From positions 248,001 through 312,000 of the forward strand of contig NZ_PGVG01000001.1 in the NCBI RefSeq assembly GCF_002795245.1: a stretch of 64,000 nucleotides of DNA. The letters are read 5' to 3'. Source of the stretch: Bradyrhizobium forestalis. GTDB lineage: Bacteria; Pseudomonadota; Alphaproteobacteria; Rhizobiales; Xanthobacteraceae. Each line of letters starts with the position of its first letter. Position 1 is the stretch's first letter. The translations under genes and the position numbers were made by a program. The notes beneath the pieces are model-generated. The model saw nothing but the letters and a program-made list of their open reading frames with translations, was not told where the DNA came from and searched no databases. This document shows positions 53,447 to 61,847 of the stretch, in pieces.

Positions 53447-55156
53447 ATGATGGGCAAGTCCGAGAGCAGGGTGCGTGCCGGGGCCTACGCTTCATCGGTC
53501 GGGGCCGCGCTTCTGGTTGCCTCCTGTTTCGGCGCCGAGGTTGCAGAGGCGCAGGCGATCATGCGTACGCCTACGATCAGTGTTCCCTCGCGCACGCCGA
53601 CCATCACTCCGAGCATTGCCCGCGTCAGCCCCAGTGTCGCTGCGCGTGCGGTCAGCGTCGACCGCGGCCCGCGGACGATGGCGACCATTCCCCACACCAC
53701 GTCGTCGCGCGTACGATCGACGCCGGTGCTGCCCTATGCGCGTTACTCGCCGAACCTCTATCCGGCCTGCACCGCGCCCTATCGCAGCGCCGACGGCGAA
53801 TGCCTGGCGCAGCCGAATGCAGGCGGCGATGGCACCGGAAAATCGGGCAAGAAGAGCGCCGGCAAGGGGCGTGGCAACAACACACAGGTCGCGGTGACCT
53901 CGCGCAGCCTCGCAGGCGAATTCGTCGCCGAGATCGACGGTGCGCTGTCGTCGGCCGAGGCCGACGAGCTGGCGCGTCGCCACGGCCTGACCCGCGTCGC
54001 TTCCGAGAACTTCCCGCTGATCGGAGCCACGTTCGGCCTGTTCCGCATCACCGACGGCCGGCCATACGAGACGGTGCGGCGCGAATTCGCGGCCGACGGC
54101 AGCGTGCGCTCGCTGCAGCCGAACTTCCGCTACCTGCTGCAGGACCAGAAATCGTCGGGGACGACCGAGGGCGATCCCGCGCAATATGCGCTGACAAAGC
54201 TCCGCCTGCCGCAGGCACATGCGCTGGCGCACGGAGCCAACGTCACGGTTGCCGTGATCGATTCCGGCATCGACGCCAAGCATCCCGAACTCGCCAATTC
54301 CGTCGCCGACAATTTCGATGCGCTCGGCAGTGCCGAGGGGCCGCACGTCCATGGCACCGGCATCGCCGGTGCCATCGTGGCGCATGCCCGTCTGATGGGC
54401 AGCGCGCCCGAGGCGCGCATCATCGCCATCCGGGCCTTCGGCGGCGCCAATGGCGGCGCCGAGAGCTCGTCCTACATCATCCTGCGCTCCCTGAATTACG
54501 CCGCCGAGCACGGTGCGCAGATCGTGAATATGAGCTTTGCCGGTCCAAAGGACGCGGTGATCGAGCGCGCGATCGCGGCGACGGCCGCGCGCGGCCTCGT
54601 GCTGATCGCGGCCGCCGGCAATGCCGGCGCGAAATCGCCGCCGCTCTATCCGGCAGCCAATCCCAATGTGATTGCGGTCAGCGCGACGGATCAGCAGGAC
54701 AGGCTGTTCTCCGCCTCCAACCGCGGCAACTACATCGCGATCGCAGCCCCCGGCGTCGACATCTTCCTGCCGGCACCCGACGGCAAATATCAGATGACGT
54801 CGGGAACCTCGTTCTCCGCCGCCTATGTCTCCGGCGTCGCGGCGCTGCTGCTCGAGCGCAACTACGCTCTGAAGCCGGAGGCGCTGCGCATGACGCTGGC
54901 AAAGACCGCGCGCGACCTCGGCTCACCCGGGCGTGACGACCTTTTCGGCGACGGTCAGGCCGACGCGTTTGCCGCGGTCACGGCTGTTCCCGCTGACAGT
55001 GCGACGCCGGTTGCCGCTGCCTCCGGTACAACAAAACGTGAAGACGCAGGCAAGCGTCGCGACGAGCCTGGCGTTCGCGCGATCGAGCAACCCTCGCTCT
55101 CGAGCGCGGACGATAAATCCGCGGTTTCTCAGGCAGATAGGCCGGCGAGCCGATAG
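53447..55156 (+). CDS. Secreted subtilisin-like (S8) serine protease with its own prodomain
   Basis: The 569-residue protein has a signal peptide (residues 1-36, ending AEAQA), a Ser/Thr/Arg/Pro-rich linker with Lys/Gly stretch (to about 148), and an I9-like prodomain (about 150-230). The S8 catalytic domain has D272 (VIDSGID), H302 (HVHGTGIAG), the oxyanion asparagine in AAGNAG and S455 (SGTSFSA). A charged tail of about 80 residues ends the protein. All catalytic residues are intact. It begins 16 bp after the anti-sigma gene and belongs to the same operon, so it is probably made under control of that sigma factor. Confidence 0.92.
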   Translation: MMGKSESRVRAGAYASSVGAALLVASCFGAEVAEAQAIMRTPTISVPSRTPTITPSIARVSPSVAARAVSVDRGPRTMATIPHTTSSRVRSTPVLPYARYSPNLYPACTAPYRSADGECLAQPNAGGDGTGKSGKKSAGKGRGNNTQVAVTSRSLAGEFVAEIDGALSSAEADELARRHGLTRVASENFPLIGATFGLFRITDGRPYETVRREFAADGSVRSLQPNFRYLLQDQKSSGTTEGDPAQYALTKLRLPQAHALAHGANVTVAVIDSGIDAKHPELANSVADNFDALGSAEGPHVHGTGIAGAIVAHARLMGSAPEARIIAIRAFGGANGGAESSSYIILRSLNYAAEHGAQIVNMSFAGPKDAVIERAIAATAARGLVLIAAAGNAGAKSPPLYPAANPNVIAVSATDQQDRLFSASNRGNYIAIAAPGVDIFLPAPDGKYQMTSGTSFSAAYVSGVAALLLERNYALKPEALRMTLAKTARDLGSPGRDDLFGDGQADAFAAVTAVPADSATPVAAASGTTKREDAGKRRDEPGVRAIEQPSLSSADDKSAVSQADRPASR

Positions 55157-55317
55157 CGGCTGCGACAAGGATGCGCGAGCGGCCGAAGGTCAAAAAAGCG
55201 AACCCCGCATTGAACGTTCAGCCAGCTGCCACGACCAACTGATGTGGGAGCGGTCATCCCTCCCCATCAGTCATATCAGGCGCGAGCGCCCATCCACCCC
55301 AAGCGCCCATATGGCTC

Positions 55318-55352
55318 GACCCGTCCGGTTGTCCCCCCGGACGGGTCTTTTC
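55318..55352 (+). terminator. Rho-independent terminator of the sigma/subtilase operon
   Basis: Perfect 11-bp arms (55318-55328 GACCCGTCCGG and 55337-55347) enclose an 8-base loop and are followed by TTTTC. It lies 160 bp after the protease stop and is strong. Confidence 0.9.
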
Positions 55353-55355
55353 TTT

Positions 55356-55470
55356 TCAGAGCGTTTTTGAGCGAAGTGGATACCGGTTCGCGTGAAGAAA
55401 ACGCGTCAAAACAAGAATCTAGAGCTTCGGTTCTGATTCAATCAGAACCGAAGCTCGGGGCGTCCGATTT
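55356..55470. repeat. Dispersed palindromic repeat with a perfect 35-bp palindrome
   Basis: The stretch begins GAGCGTTTTTGAGCGAAGTGG, includes GCGTGAAGAAAACGCG, and ends in GAGCTTCGGTTCTGATT (55422-55438) with its exact complement at 55440-55456 around a single central base. This composite is the kind of intergenic repeat I recall in many copies in Bradyrhizobium and Rhodopseudomonas genomes. It has no coding capacity. Confidence 0.75.
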
Positions 55471-55739
55471 TTTGAAGCGTCGCATTCGCTCAGCTTGCGG
55501 TTGAAGACTGCCTCGGCGGTGGTCGCCGTCGCTCGCGCAACGCGCCGCAAGTCCGTTATGCTTGTGCGAAGCTTGACTCGAAAACACGGAAAATCACCGC
55601 GCGACTACGGTGTTTGATGACGAATGCCGTGTCGTTGCTGGACAAGTCAAAACTTTTCCACAAAATATTCATGTCGCGTCTAAATTGATTCGTGTGCGTT
55701 GCGTCCCCGCGTCCGTATTCTCTCCTGACGGGCTGGTTC
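55471..55739. other. Intergenic region before the TIGR03809 gene
   Basis: The 269 bases hold no convincing gene. Composition is less GC-rich than the flanks around 55600-55690, where the promoter of the next gene is expected, but I see no recognisable motif. Confidence 0.4.
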
Positions 55740-56375
55740 ATGACACATCGCCAAGAGTTTGTTCGCGACGCGGCTGGCAACCGCCACATCGCGGCGCGCT
55801 GGTGCGCTCTCGCCGAGCAGCGCCTGCAACATCTCTCCGAGATGTTCGAGACCGGCCGCTGGCGCCGCTATCATTCCGAGATCGCATTCCTCGAAAACAT
55901 TCAGGAAGCCAAGCGTGCCGTCCAGACGTGGCGCGCGCTTGCAACCGGCGGGGATGTCGCCGAGGCGGCCGCGAGCGTGACGCCCGCATTCGGATGGTCG
56001 CCGGCGACGATGCCTCGCATGGCGCCGCGCGAGCAGCACGCGCAGACCGTGCAGCCCAAGGCCGTTCACATCGCTCCCGAGACCGCCATGCCGGTGAGGC
56101 TCGATCCGAAGCCGGACGTGCTCGCTGAGATCACCGCAGCCCCGATCGCGCCGCTTGCTCCAATCGCACCGCCCGCCGCGCCCGCCGCGGTGGCACCGCT
56201 TACCTTGCCTGTTGCCACGGCGCCGAGCGCCGCGCCCGCGGCGCTGGCAACGCTTCTGCCGCAGTTCTCCCCGCCCGCCACTGAAATCGTTGCTGCTCCC
56301 GAGCGCGTCGTCGAATTCACCTTCAGCCTTGACGGCCTGGAAGCGAAGTACCCGCTGCTGCGCAACGCGTTCTAA
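55740..56375 (+). CDS. TIGR03809-type conserved protein
   Basis: The 211-residue protein has a conserved N-terminal part (MTHRQEFVRDAAGNRHIAAR, LAEQRLQHLSEMFETGRWRRYHSE) that I recall from the TIGR03809 family of Bradyrhizobiaceae. A Pro/Ala-rich linker follows (about 115-185), then a short end (EFTFSLDGLEAKYPLLRNAF). No signal or membrane segment is seen. The ATG at 55740 is chosen; a 16-codon upstream extension is not conserved. It is convergent with, and overlaps by 3 bp, the TIGR03808 gene, its usual companion. Function is unknown. Confidence 0.78.
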   Translation: MTHRQEFVRDAAGNRHIAARWCALAEQRLQHLSEMFETGRWRRYHSEIAFLENIQEAKRAVQTWRALATGGDVAEAAASVTPAFGWSPATMPRMAPREQHAQTVQPKAVHIAPETAMPVRLDPKPDVLAEITAAPIAPLAPIAPPAAPAAVAPLTLPVATAPSAAPAALATLLPQFSPPATEIVAAPERVVEFTFSLDGLEAKYPLLRNAF

Positions 56376-57742
56376 CGCCGCACCGCATTCCCGCCGACCA
56401 CCACCTGTGCGAAACGTTGCGCCCCTTCGGCCGACAGATCCGACGTCACCGCCCGCGCATGGTCGAGCCCGACCACGGCGCCTCGTGGCGTTTCCGAGAT
56501 CATGTTGTTGTTGACGAGCGCGGTGCCGGCGCCCGGCATCACGGAGACGCCGACGCCGGCCAGCGCCTTGCGGATCACGTTCCCCGTGATCGCAACATCG
56601 CGCAGATATTTGCCCCAGCCGGCGACGATGCCGTAGGACGGCGCGTTCTCGATCACGTTGCCGGTGACCGATGAATCCGCCTCGATGTAGATGCCGACCC
56701 CGGCATCGTCGTCCGGCGCGGTGCCGATCGGCCGCTTCGGGATCAGGTTGCGGATGATGTTGCCCTGGACCACCGCGATGCGGCCGCCTTCGTTGAAATT
56801 GCAGACGGAGACGCCGACGGCAGCGCCGTCCACCGTGTTGTTGGCGATCACGGCGGCCTCGAACGCGAACTCCGAATAGAGCGCGACCTCGCGCACGTCG
56901 CTGACGCTGTTGCCTGATATGTGGATGTTGGAGGCGGAGTTGCCGCGCACGGCCGAGTAATCGCAATTCTTGATGCGATTGCCGCGCACAATCACGTTGC
57001 TGGCGCGGAAGGCGTTGATGGCATTGCCGTACTGGCCGGAGCCGCCGGGGCCGGCCTTGATGTCTTCGATGCGGTTGTCGGCGACGAGCGTGCCGTCATC
57101 GCCGATCGCGGTGCGCAGGATCTCGATGCCGTTGTCATTGGTGCCGAGAATCGTGTTGCGGGAAACGCTGAGGCTCTTGGCGTCGAACGAGACGACGGCG
57201 GTCACCGCGATGTCAGTGAAGATGTTCCCGGAGATCTCGCCGGCGACCTGCTCGAGCCAGATGCCGCTGCCGCCCGAGTTCGTGATCTCGCAATCGGAGA
57301 TGCGGACGTCGCGCCCGCCGAGGACATGGATCAGTCCGCGCCGTGTCGGCAAAGGAATCTTGCCGCCGTCGAAGGTGATACCGGTGAGGCCGATCGCATC
57401 GGAGCCGTCGCACTGGATCGCCGAGGCCCCGCCGGTGAAGACGAGCTTGGTCGCACCGCGCACGCCGATCAGTTGCGTGCCGTGCGGCAGGCGCAGCAAT
57501 CCGCTGCGGTAGACGCCGGGTGGCAGCGCCAGCGGCATTTTCGCCCGCGCGGCCTCGTCGATGGCACGCTGCAGCGCGCGGGTCTGATCCTCGCTGCTGC
57601 CGGGCCGCACGCCGTATTGCGTGGCATCGCGGCCGAGCAGGGACGTTAGCGGCGCCGCGCGCGCGGCGTCAACAGGCATGGCCAGTGCACCGGCAATGCC
57701 TGCAGTCGAAGCCCCGATGAGATGACGGCGATTGAGGTCCAT
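56372..57742 (-). CDS. TIGR03808-type Tat-exported repeat protein (parallel beta-helix)
   Basis: The 456-residue protein has a twin-arginine signal (NRRHLIGAS, residues 4-12, cleaved near AARAA) and then a right-handed beta-helix. Many short turns repeat patterns such as ISDCEITNSGGSGIWLE, VSRNTILGTNDNGIEIL, IVRGNRIKNC and NIHISGNSVSD, as in pectate lyase-like and NosD-like folds. It corresponds to the TIGR03808 TAT-translocated repetitive protein. An extracytoplasmic polysaccharide-binding or modifying role is plausible from the fold but unproven. It overlaps the TIGR03809 gene tail to tail. Confidence 0.88.
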   Translation of the reverse strand: MDLNRRHLIGASTAGIAGALAMPVDAARAAPLTSLLGRDATQYGVRPGSSEDQTRALQRAIDEAARAKMPLALPPGVYRSGLLRLPHGTQLIGVRGATKLVFTGGASAIQCDGSDAIGLTGITFDGGKIPLPTRRGLIHVLGGRDVRISDCEITNSGGSGIWLEQVAGEISGNIFTDIAVTAVVSFDAKSLSVSRNTILGTNDNGIEILRTAIGDDGTLVADNRIEDIKAGPGGSGQYGNAINAFRASNVIVRGNRIKNCDYSAVRGNSASNIHISGNSVSDVREVALYSEFAFEAAVIANNTVDGAAVGVSVCNFNEGGRIAVVQGNIIRNLIPKRPIGTAPDDDAGVGIYIEADSSVTGNVIENAPSYGIVAGWGKYLRDVAITGNVIRKALAGVGVSVMPGAGTALVNNNMISETPRGAVVGLDHARAVTSDLSAEGAQRFAQVVVGGNAVRR

Positions 57743-57863
57743 GACGCGTCCTTCGGCGGACGCGGGAGGTCCGCGGGAGTTAGGTAGCGCAGGGCGACGG
57801 CGGCCGTGAGGATTGTTCGCGGTAGGGTTAAATGTTTACGCAAAGACGGTGCCGTAGGAGGTC

Positions 57864-58520
57864 CTACGAAACCGGTGTGTTCCTTGCCTTCCTTGCCAAG
57901 CCCACCATCTCCATCAGCATGGCTTCCCCCGCATCCACCAGTTCCTCCAGCGTAATCCGCGGCGCTCCCTTGCGGCGCACCGCGCCGCTGCGTGCCAGCA
58001 GGGGAATATGGATGAACGCGGCGAGCCTCGGCCCGCCCGCCCTCACGTTCTCGATCGCGCGCCAGCTCAGGTAGTTGCAGAGATAGGCGCCGGCGTCGCG
58101 CGAGGCGCGCGCGTCGATGCCGGTGAGGCGCGCGGCGCGCAGCAGCCTTGCGGTGTGCGGGCCGAACGTCATCGCGTCCGCATGGCCGGCGATGCCGCGC
58201 TTGCTGGAGCGGGTGTTGGCGGCATCGGGCCAGAGCATGGTGACGGCGTTGCGCGCCCGGGTCTCGATGCGCAGGTAAGGCGTGCGGGCGGCGAGGCCGA
58301 ACATCAGGAGCGCGTCGGGCTTTTGCGCAGCGAGCACGTCAGGCAATTGGCGGTCGACCGCGGCATAGGTGACCGGGAAGATGTGGCTCGATAGCTCGAC
58401 ATCGTCAAGCGCGGGCCGACGCAATTGCGCCAGCCGCGCCACCAGCGGCTGGGTCGGATTATAGGGTGCGCCGGGAAATGGTCCGAAGCCGGTGAGGAGA
58501 AGGCGGAGCTTGTCGCTCAT
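57864..58520 (-). CDS. Pyrrolidone-carboxylate peptidase-like protein (C15 family)
   Basis: The 218-residue protein resembles pyroglutamyl peptidase I, which removes N-terminal pyroglutamate. It has the opening LLLTGFGPFPG, a glutamate in RIETRARN, the cysteine in DAGAYLCNYLSW and the histidine in FIHIPLL, matching the Glu-Cys-His triad. The ATG overlaps the stop of meaB by 4 bp (ATGA), so the two are co-translated. The upstream frame extension lies inside meaB and is not part of the protein. The pairing with MeaB suggests a common transcript rather than a common pathway. Confidence 0.9.
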   Translation of the reverse strand: MSDKLRLLLTGFGPFPGAPYNPTQPLVARLAQLRRPALDDVELSSHIFPVTYAAVDRQLPDVLAAQKPDALLMFGLAARTPYLRIETRARNAVTMLWPDAANTRSSKRGIAGHADAMTFGPHTARLLRAARLTGIDARASRDAGAYLCNYLSWRAIENVRAGGPRLAAFIHIPLLARSGAVRRKGAPRITLEELVDAGEAMLMEMVGLARKARNTPVS

Positions 58521-59506
58521 TGCAGCAACTCCAGGATCTGCTCGGCGGCGAGCGCCGGGGTGAGATGGCCATCGGCAACCTCGGCCTCGATCTTGCGAAC
58601 CTTGGTCCGCACCGAAGCCTCGCTGCGCAGCCGCGCCAGCATGCGTTGCTCCAGCATCGACCACATCCACTTCACCTGCTGCTCACGCCGCCGCGCGGCG
58701 AAATCGCCTGATACGTTCATCGCCTTCCGGTGATCCAGAACCTTCTGCCAGATCTTTGCGATGCCGTCGCCGGTCAGCGCCGAATAGGTCTCGACCGGCG
58801 GATGCCAATGCTCGGACCGGGGGCTGAGAATATGCAGCGCGCCGCGATAGTCGGCCGCGGTGATCTTGGCGCGCTTGAGATTGTCGCCGTCGGCCTTGTT
58901 GATCGCGATCATGTCGGCGAGCTCGACCAAGCCCTTCTTGATGCCCTGCAGCTCGTCGCCGCCGCCAGGCAGCATCAGGGCGAGAAAGAAATCGGTCATG
59001 TCGCAGACCGCGGTCTCGGACTGGCCGATGCCGACGGTCTCGACCAGCACGACGCCGAAGCCGGCGGCTTCACAGAGCAGCATCGCCTCGCGCGTCTTAG
59101 CCGCGACGCCGCCGAGCGTGCCTGAGGACGGCGAGGGACGAATGAAGGCATCAGCGGAGGCCGCGAGGCGCGCCATTCGCGTCTTGTCGCCGAGGATCGA
59201 ACCGCCGCTGCGCGCCGAGGACGGATCGACCGCGAGCACCGCGACCTTGTGGCCCTGCTCGATCAGGTAAGTCCCGAGCGCATCGATCGTGGTCGACTTG
59301 CCGACGCCCGGCGATCCCGTGATGCCGACGCGAAACGCCTTGCCGGTGTCGGGCAGCAGCATCTGCACCAGCTCTCGCGCCAGCGCCTGATGGTCGCCAC
59401 GCCGGCTCTCCACCAGCGTGATGGCCCGGGCGAGGGCCGCGCGACTGCCGGCGCGCAGGTCGCGGGCGAGCGATTTGATGTCGAGCGAGGCCTTCTTCTC
59501 AGTCAT
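58517..59506 (-). CDS. meaB: MeaB/ArgK-type GTPase, cobalamin-enzyme chaperone
   Basis: The 329-residue G3E GTPase protects and reloads adenosylcobalamin-dependent methylmalonyl-CoA mutase. It has the P-loop GSPGVGKST, VDPSSARSGGSILGDKTRM, the VETVGIGQSE switch region and the NKAD base-recognition motif. The C-terminal dimerisation arm is complete. The mutase genes are not in this window. It lies about 50 bp after tctA on the same strand and overlaps the peptidase gene by 4 bp. Family, length and motifs are standard. Confidence 0.93.
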   Translation of the reverse strand: MTEKKASLDIKSLARDLRAGSRAALARAITLVESRRGDHQALARELVQMLLPDTGKAFRVGITGSPGVGKSTTIDALGTYLIEQGHKVAVLAVDPSSARSGGSILGDKTRMARLAASADAFIRPSPSSGTLGGVAAKTREAMLLCEAAGFGVVLVETVGIGQSETAVCDMTDFFLALMLPGGGDELQGIKKGLVELADMIAINKADGDNLKRAKITAADYRGALHILSPRSEHWHPPVETYSALTGDGIAKIWQKVLDHRKAMNVSGDFAARRREQQVKWMWSMLEQRMLARLRSEASVRTKVRKIEAEVADGHLTPALAAEQILELLQ

Positions 59507-59557
59507 GCCCTGCTTTACAACGCCGAGGCGAGGCAGGCGAGAGGCGCCCGCTCAATA

Positions 59558-61069
59558 TCACCGGCCCGTTGCCGCCGCCGTCTGCACCGGTTTCAGCTTC
59601 CGCCACACCCACACCATCACCGGCCACAGCAGGGCGCCGATCGCCATGGCGGCGAGGATCGCCGCGACCGGGCGCTCGAAGAACGGCAAAATGCTGCCGT
59701 CGGACTTGATCAGCGAGGTGACGAAGGCCTGCTCCACCATGGTGCCCATGACGATGCCGAGCACCATGGCGGCGACCGGATAGCCGTTCGCCTCCATGAC
59801 GTAGCCGATCACGCCGAAGGCGGCGACGGTGACGACGCCGAACATGTTGTTGCCGATCGCGAACGAGCCGACCGCGCAGCACAGCATGATGATCGGCATG
59901 ATGGCCGAGCGCGGCGCCAGCAGGATGTAGGCGGCGACCCGGATCATGGCGATGCCGAGCGGGATCATCAGGATGTTCGCGATGATGAACATCAGATAGA
60001 TCGCGTACATGCTCGACGCCTTCTCGGTGAACAGCGTCGGGCCCGGATTGAGGCCCTTCATATAGAGCACGCCGATCGCGATCGCGGCGATGGTGTCGCC
60101 GGGGATGCCGAACAGCAGCGAGGGCACCCAGCCCGAGGCGATGCTGGCATTGTTGCTGGCGCCGGCCTCGACCAGGCCCTCGACATGGCCGGTGCCGAAC
60201 TTTTCCGGCTCTTTGGAGAAGCGCTTCGACATCGCGTAGGACACCCAGGCGGCCATGTCGGCGCCGGCGCCGGGAAGCACGCCGATGATGATGCCGACGA
60301 TGTTCCCGCGCGTCATCTGCCAGTGATACAGCTTGGTCAGCCTCCACTGGCCGGCCATGATGCTTCCGAATTTTCGCCGCGGCAGCGGCGGCGGTTCCGG
60401 CGTCAGCATCGCCCGCATCACCTGCGCTACCGCGAACACGCCGACCAGCGCCGGGATCGGCTCGATGCCGCCGAACAGGTCGGTGATCCCGAAGGTGAAG
60501 CGCGGCACGCCGCCGGGATTCTCGATACCGATGCAGGAGACGAGCAGGCCGATGAACATGCCCGCGATCGCCTTCACCGGCGAGGAGCGCGCCACCAGGG
60601 TGGCGCACATCAGGCCGAGCAGCGCCAGCCAGAAATATTCGAAGGTCGAGAACGACAGCGCGATCTCGGCGAGCGGCGGTGCCAGGATCATCAGCGACAG
60701 CACGCCGGCGATGCCGCCGACCGCGGAGAACCAGACCCCGGCACCCAGCGCGAGCTCGGCCTGCCCCTTGCGGGTCATGGCATAGGCCTCGTCGGCATAG
60801 GCCGCGGAGGCGGGCGTGCCGGGAATGCGCAGCAGCGCGCCCGGAATGTCGCCGGAGAAGATCGCCATCGAGGACGCCGCGACGATGGTCGCAATCGCTG
60901 CGATCGGCGAGAGATAGAAGGTGACGGGGACGAGCAGGGCGGTCGCCATCGTCGCCGACAAGCCCGGTAGCGAGCCGATCACGAGGCCGTACACGGAGGC
61001 CGCGATCATCGCGATGATGACCTCCCAGGTGGAGATCAGTGCGAACGCATCAATCAGGGTCTTCAGCAT
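59558..61069 (-). CDS. tctA: TctA, large membrane subunit of a tripartite tricarboxylate transporter
   Basis: The 503-residue inner-membrane protein has about ten to twelve helices and the TctA signatures GLVIGSLPGLSATMATALL and GVLPGAGADMAAWVSYAMSKRFSKEPEKFGTGHVEGLVEAGASNNA split across two segments. It is the permease component of a TTT system that takes up citrate or other organic acids with a periplasmic binding protein. The ATG lies 4 bp after the tctB stop. Substrate cannot be told from this subunit. Confidence 0.94.
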   Translation of the reverse strand: MLKTLIDAFALISTWEVIIAMIAASVYGLVIGSLPGLSATMATALLVPVTFYLSPIAAIATIVAASSMAIFSGDIPGALLRIPGTPASAAYADEAYAMTRKGQAELALGAGVWFSAVGGIAGVLSLMILAPPLAEIALSFSTFEYFWLALLGLMCATLVARSSPVKAIAGMFIGLLVSCIGIENPGGVPRFTFGITDLFGGIEPIPALVGVFAVAQVMRAMLTPEPPPLPRRKFGSIMAGQWRLTKLYHWQMTRGNIVGIIIGVLPGAGADMAAWVSYAMSKRFSKEPEKFGTGHVEGLVEAGASNNASIASGWVPSLLFGIPGDTIAAIAIGVLYMKGLNPGPTLFTEKASSMYAIYLMFIIANILMIPLGIAMIRVAAYILLAPRSAIMPIIMLCCAVGSFAIGNNMFGVVTVAAFGVIGYVMEANGYPVAAMVLGIVMGTMVEQAFVTSLIKSDGSILPFFERPVAAILAAMAIGALLWPVMVWVWRKLKPVQTAAATGR

Positions 61070-61073
61070 GGGA

Positions 61074-61577
61074 TTACCAGGGCGTCGGCAACAGGCCGGC
61101 GGGCAGCGGCACGCGGAGCAGCTTGCCGAAAATGAGGTGGATGGCGAAGGGCGAGAGCGCCGCGAGCGGCAGCGCCAGCTTCAACTTGGCCCCTAACGCG
61201 GTCGAGGTGACGTAAACCATGATCGCAGCGGTGATGATGAAGCCGAGCCGGTCGGCGGCTACGACGTAGAACAGCAGCAGCGCCGGCGGCAGCAGGGCGC
61301 GCAGGCCGTAGAGCTTGCCTTCGAGCTTTCCTTGCGGCGGCGGGCTGGCTGCCTGGCCGTTCTCGAACGGCACCAGCTCTTCCTCCTCCTCGAAGGAGTG
61401 GCCGATCCCGAACACGATCGCGAGCCCGCACAGCGCTAGCCCCGTGCCGATCACCAGCGGAAACACGTTGGGGCCGACCGGCTGCCCCGGCACCGGCGGC
61501 AGGATGTAGCCGCCATAGGCGGCAGCCGCGCCAAGCACGACGAGAAACGATCCCGTGACGGAGTCGGGAAGACGCAT
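61074..61577 (-). CDS. tctB: TctB, small membrane subunit of the TTT transporter
   Basis: The 167-residue protein has four hydrophobic segments (about residues 7-27, 40-58, 94-112, 115-150) separated by an acidic cytoplasmic loop (SFEEEEELVPFENG), the layout of TctB. It precedes tctA with 4 bp between stop and start. The ATG at 61577 is preceded by AGGA at 10 bases. It is separated from the binding protein gene by a 270-bp region filled with nested repeats, which may affect expression. Confidence 0.9.
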   Translation of the reverse strand: MRLPDSVTGSFLVVLGAAAAYGGYILPPVPGQPVGPNVFPLVIGTGLALCGLAIVFGIGHSFEEEEELVPFENGQAASPPPQGKLEGKLYGLRALLPPALLLFYVVAADRLGFIITAAIMVYVTSTALGAKLKLALPLAALSPFAIHLIFGKLLRVPLPAGLLPTPW

Positions 61578-61611
61578 GGGGAGAAGTCCTGTCAGAATTC
61601 CGGGAGAAGCG

Positions 61612-61840
61612 CTCCCTCTCCCCGCGTGGGTTGGGCGAGCGCATGCGCCGAAAGTGCTTGGCCTGCATGGTTCGAGACGCCCGCTTTCGCGGGCTTCTCA
61701 CCATCAGGGTCTGATAGCTCGCCGCAAAACGCGACCTCATCCTGAGGGCCCGCCGTAGGCGGGCGTCTCGAAGGATGGGCTGCAGGCGAGCTACTCGCCA
61801 CCTTCTTCATATGCGATAGCCTGCCGCAGGCGGGGAGAGG
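61612..61840. repeat. Nested palindromic repeats between tctC and tctB
   Basis: Outer arms CCTCTCCCCGC (61615-61625) and GCGGGGAGAGG (61830-61840) flank an inner inverted repeat with arms at 61667-61684 (ATGGTTCGAGACGCCCGC) and 61759-61776 (16 of 18 matching). Further short palindromes lie inside (CCCGCTTTCGCGGG, CCCGCCGTAGGCGGG). It reads as one repeat type interrupted by another. Confidence 0.75.
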
Positions 61841-61847
61841 TGAACAA

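Noticed and set aside
55422..55456. Perfect palindrome as a regulatory operator or terminator
   Set aside because: It is part of a longer composite that matches a dispersed intergenic repeat; the true terminator is the hairpin at 55318-55347 just before it.
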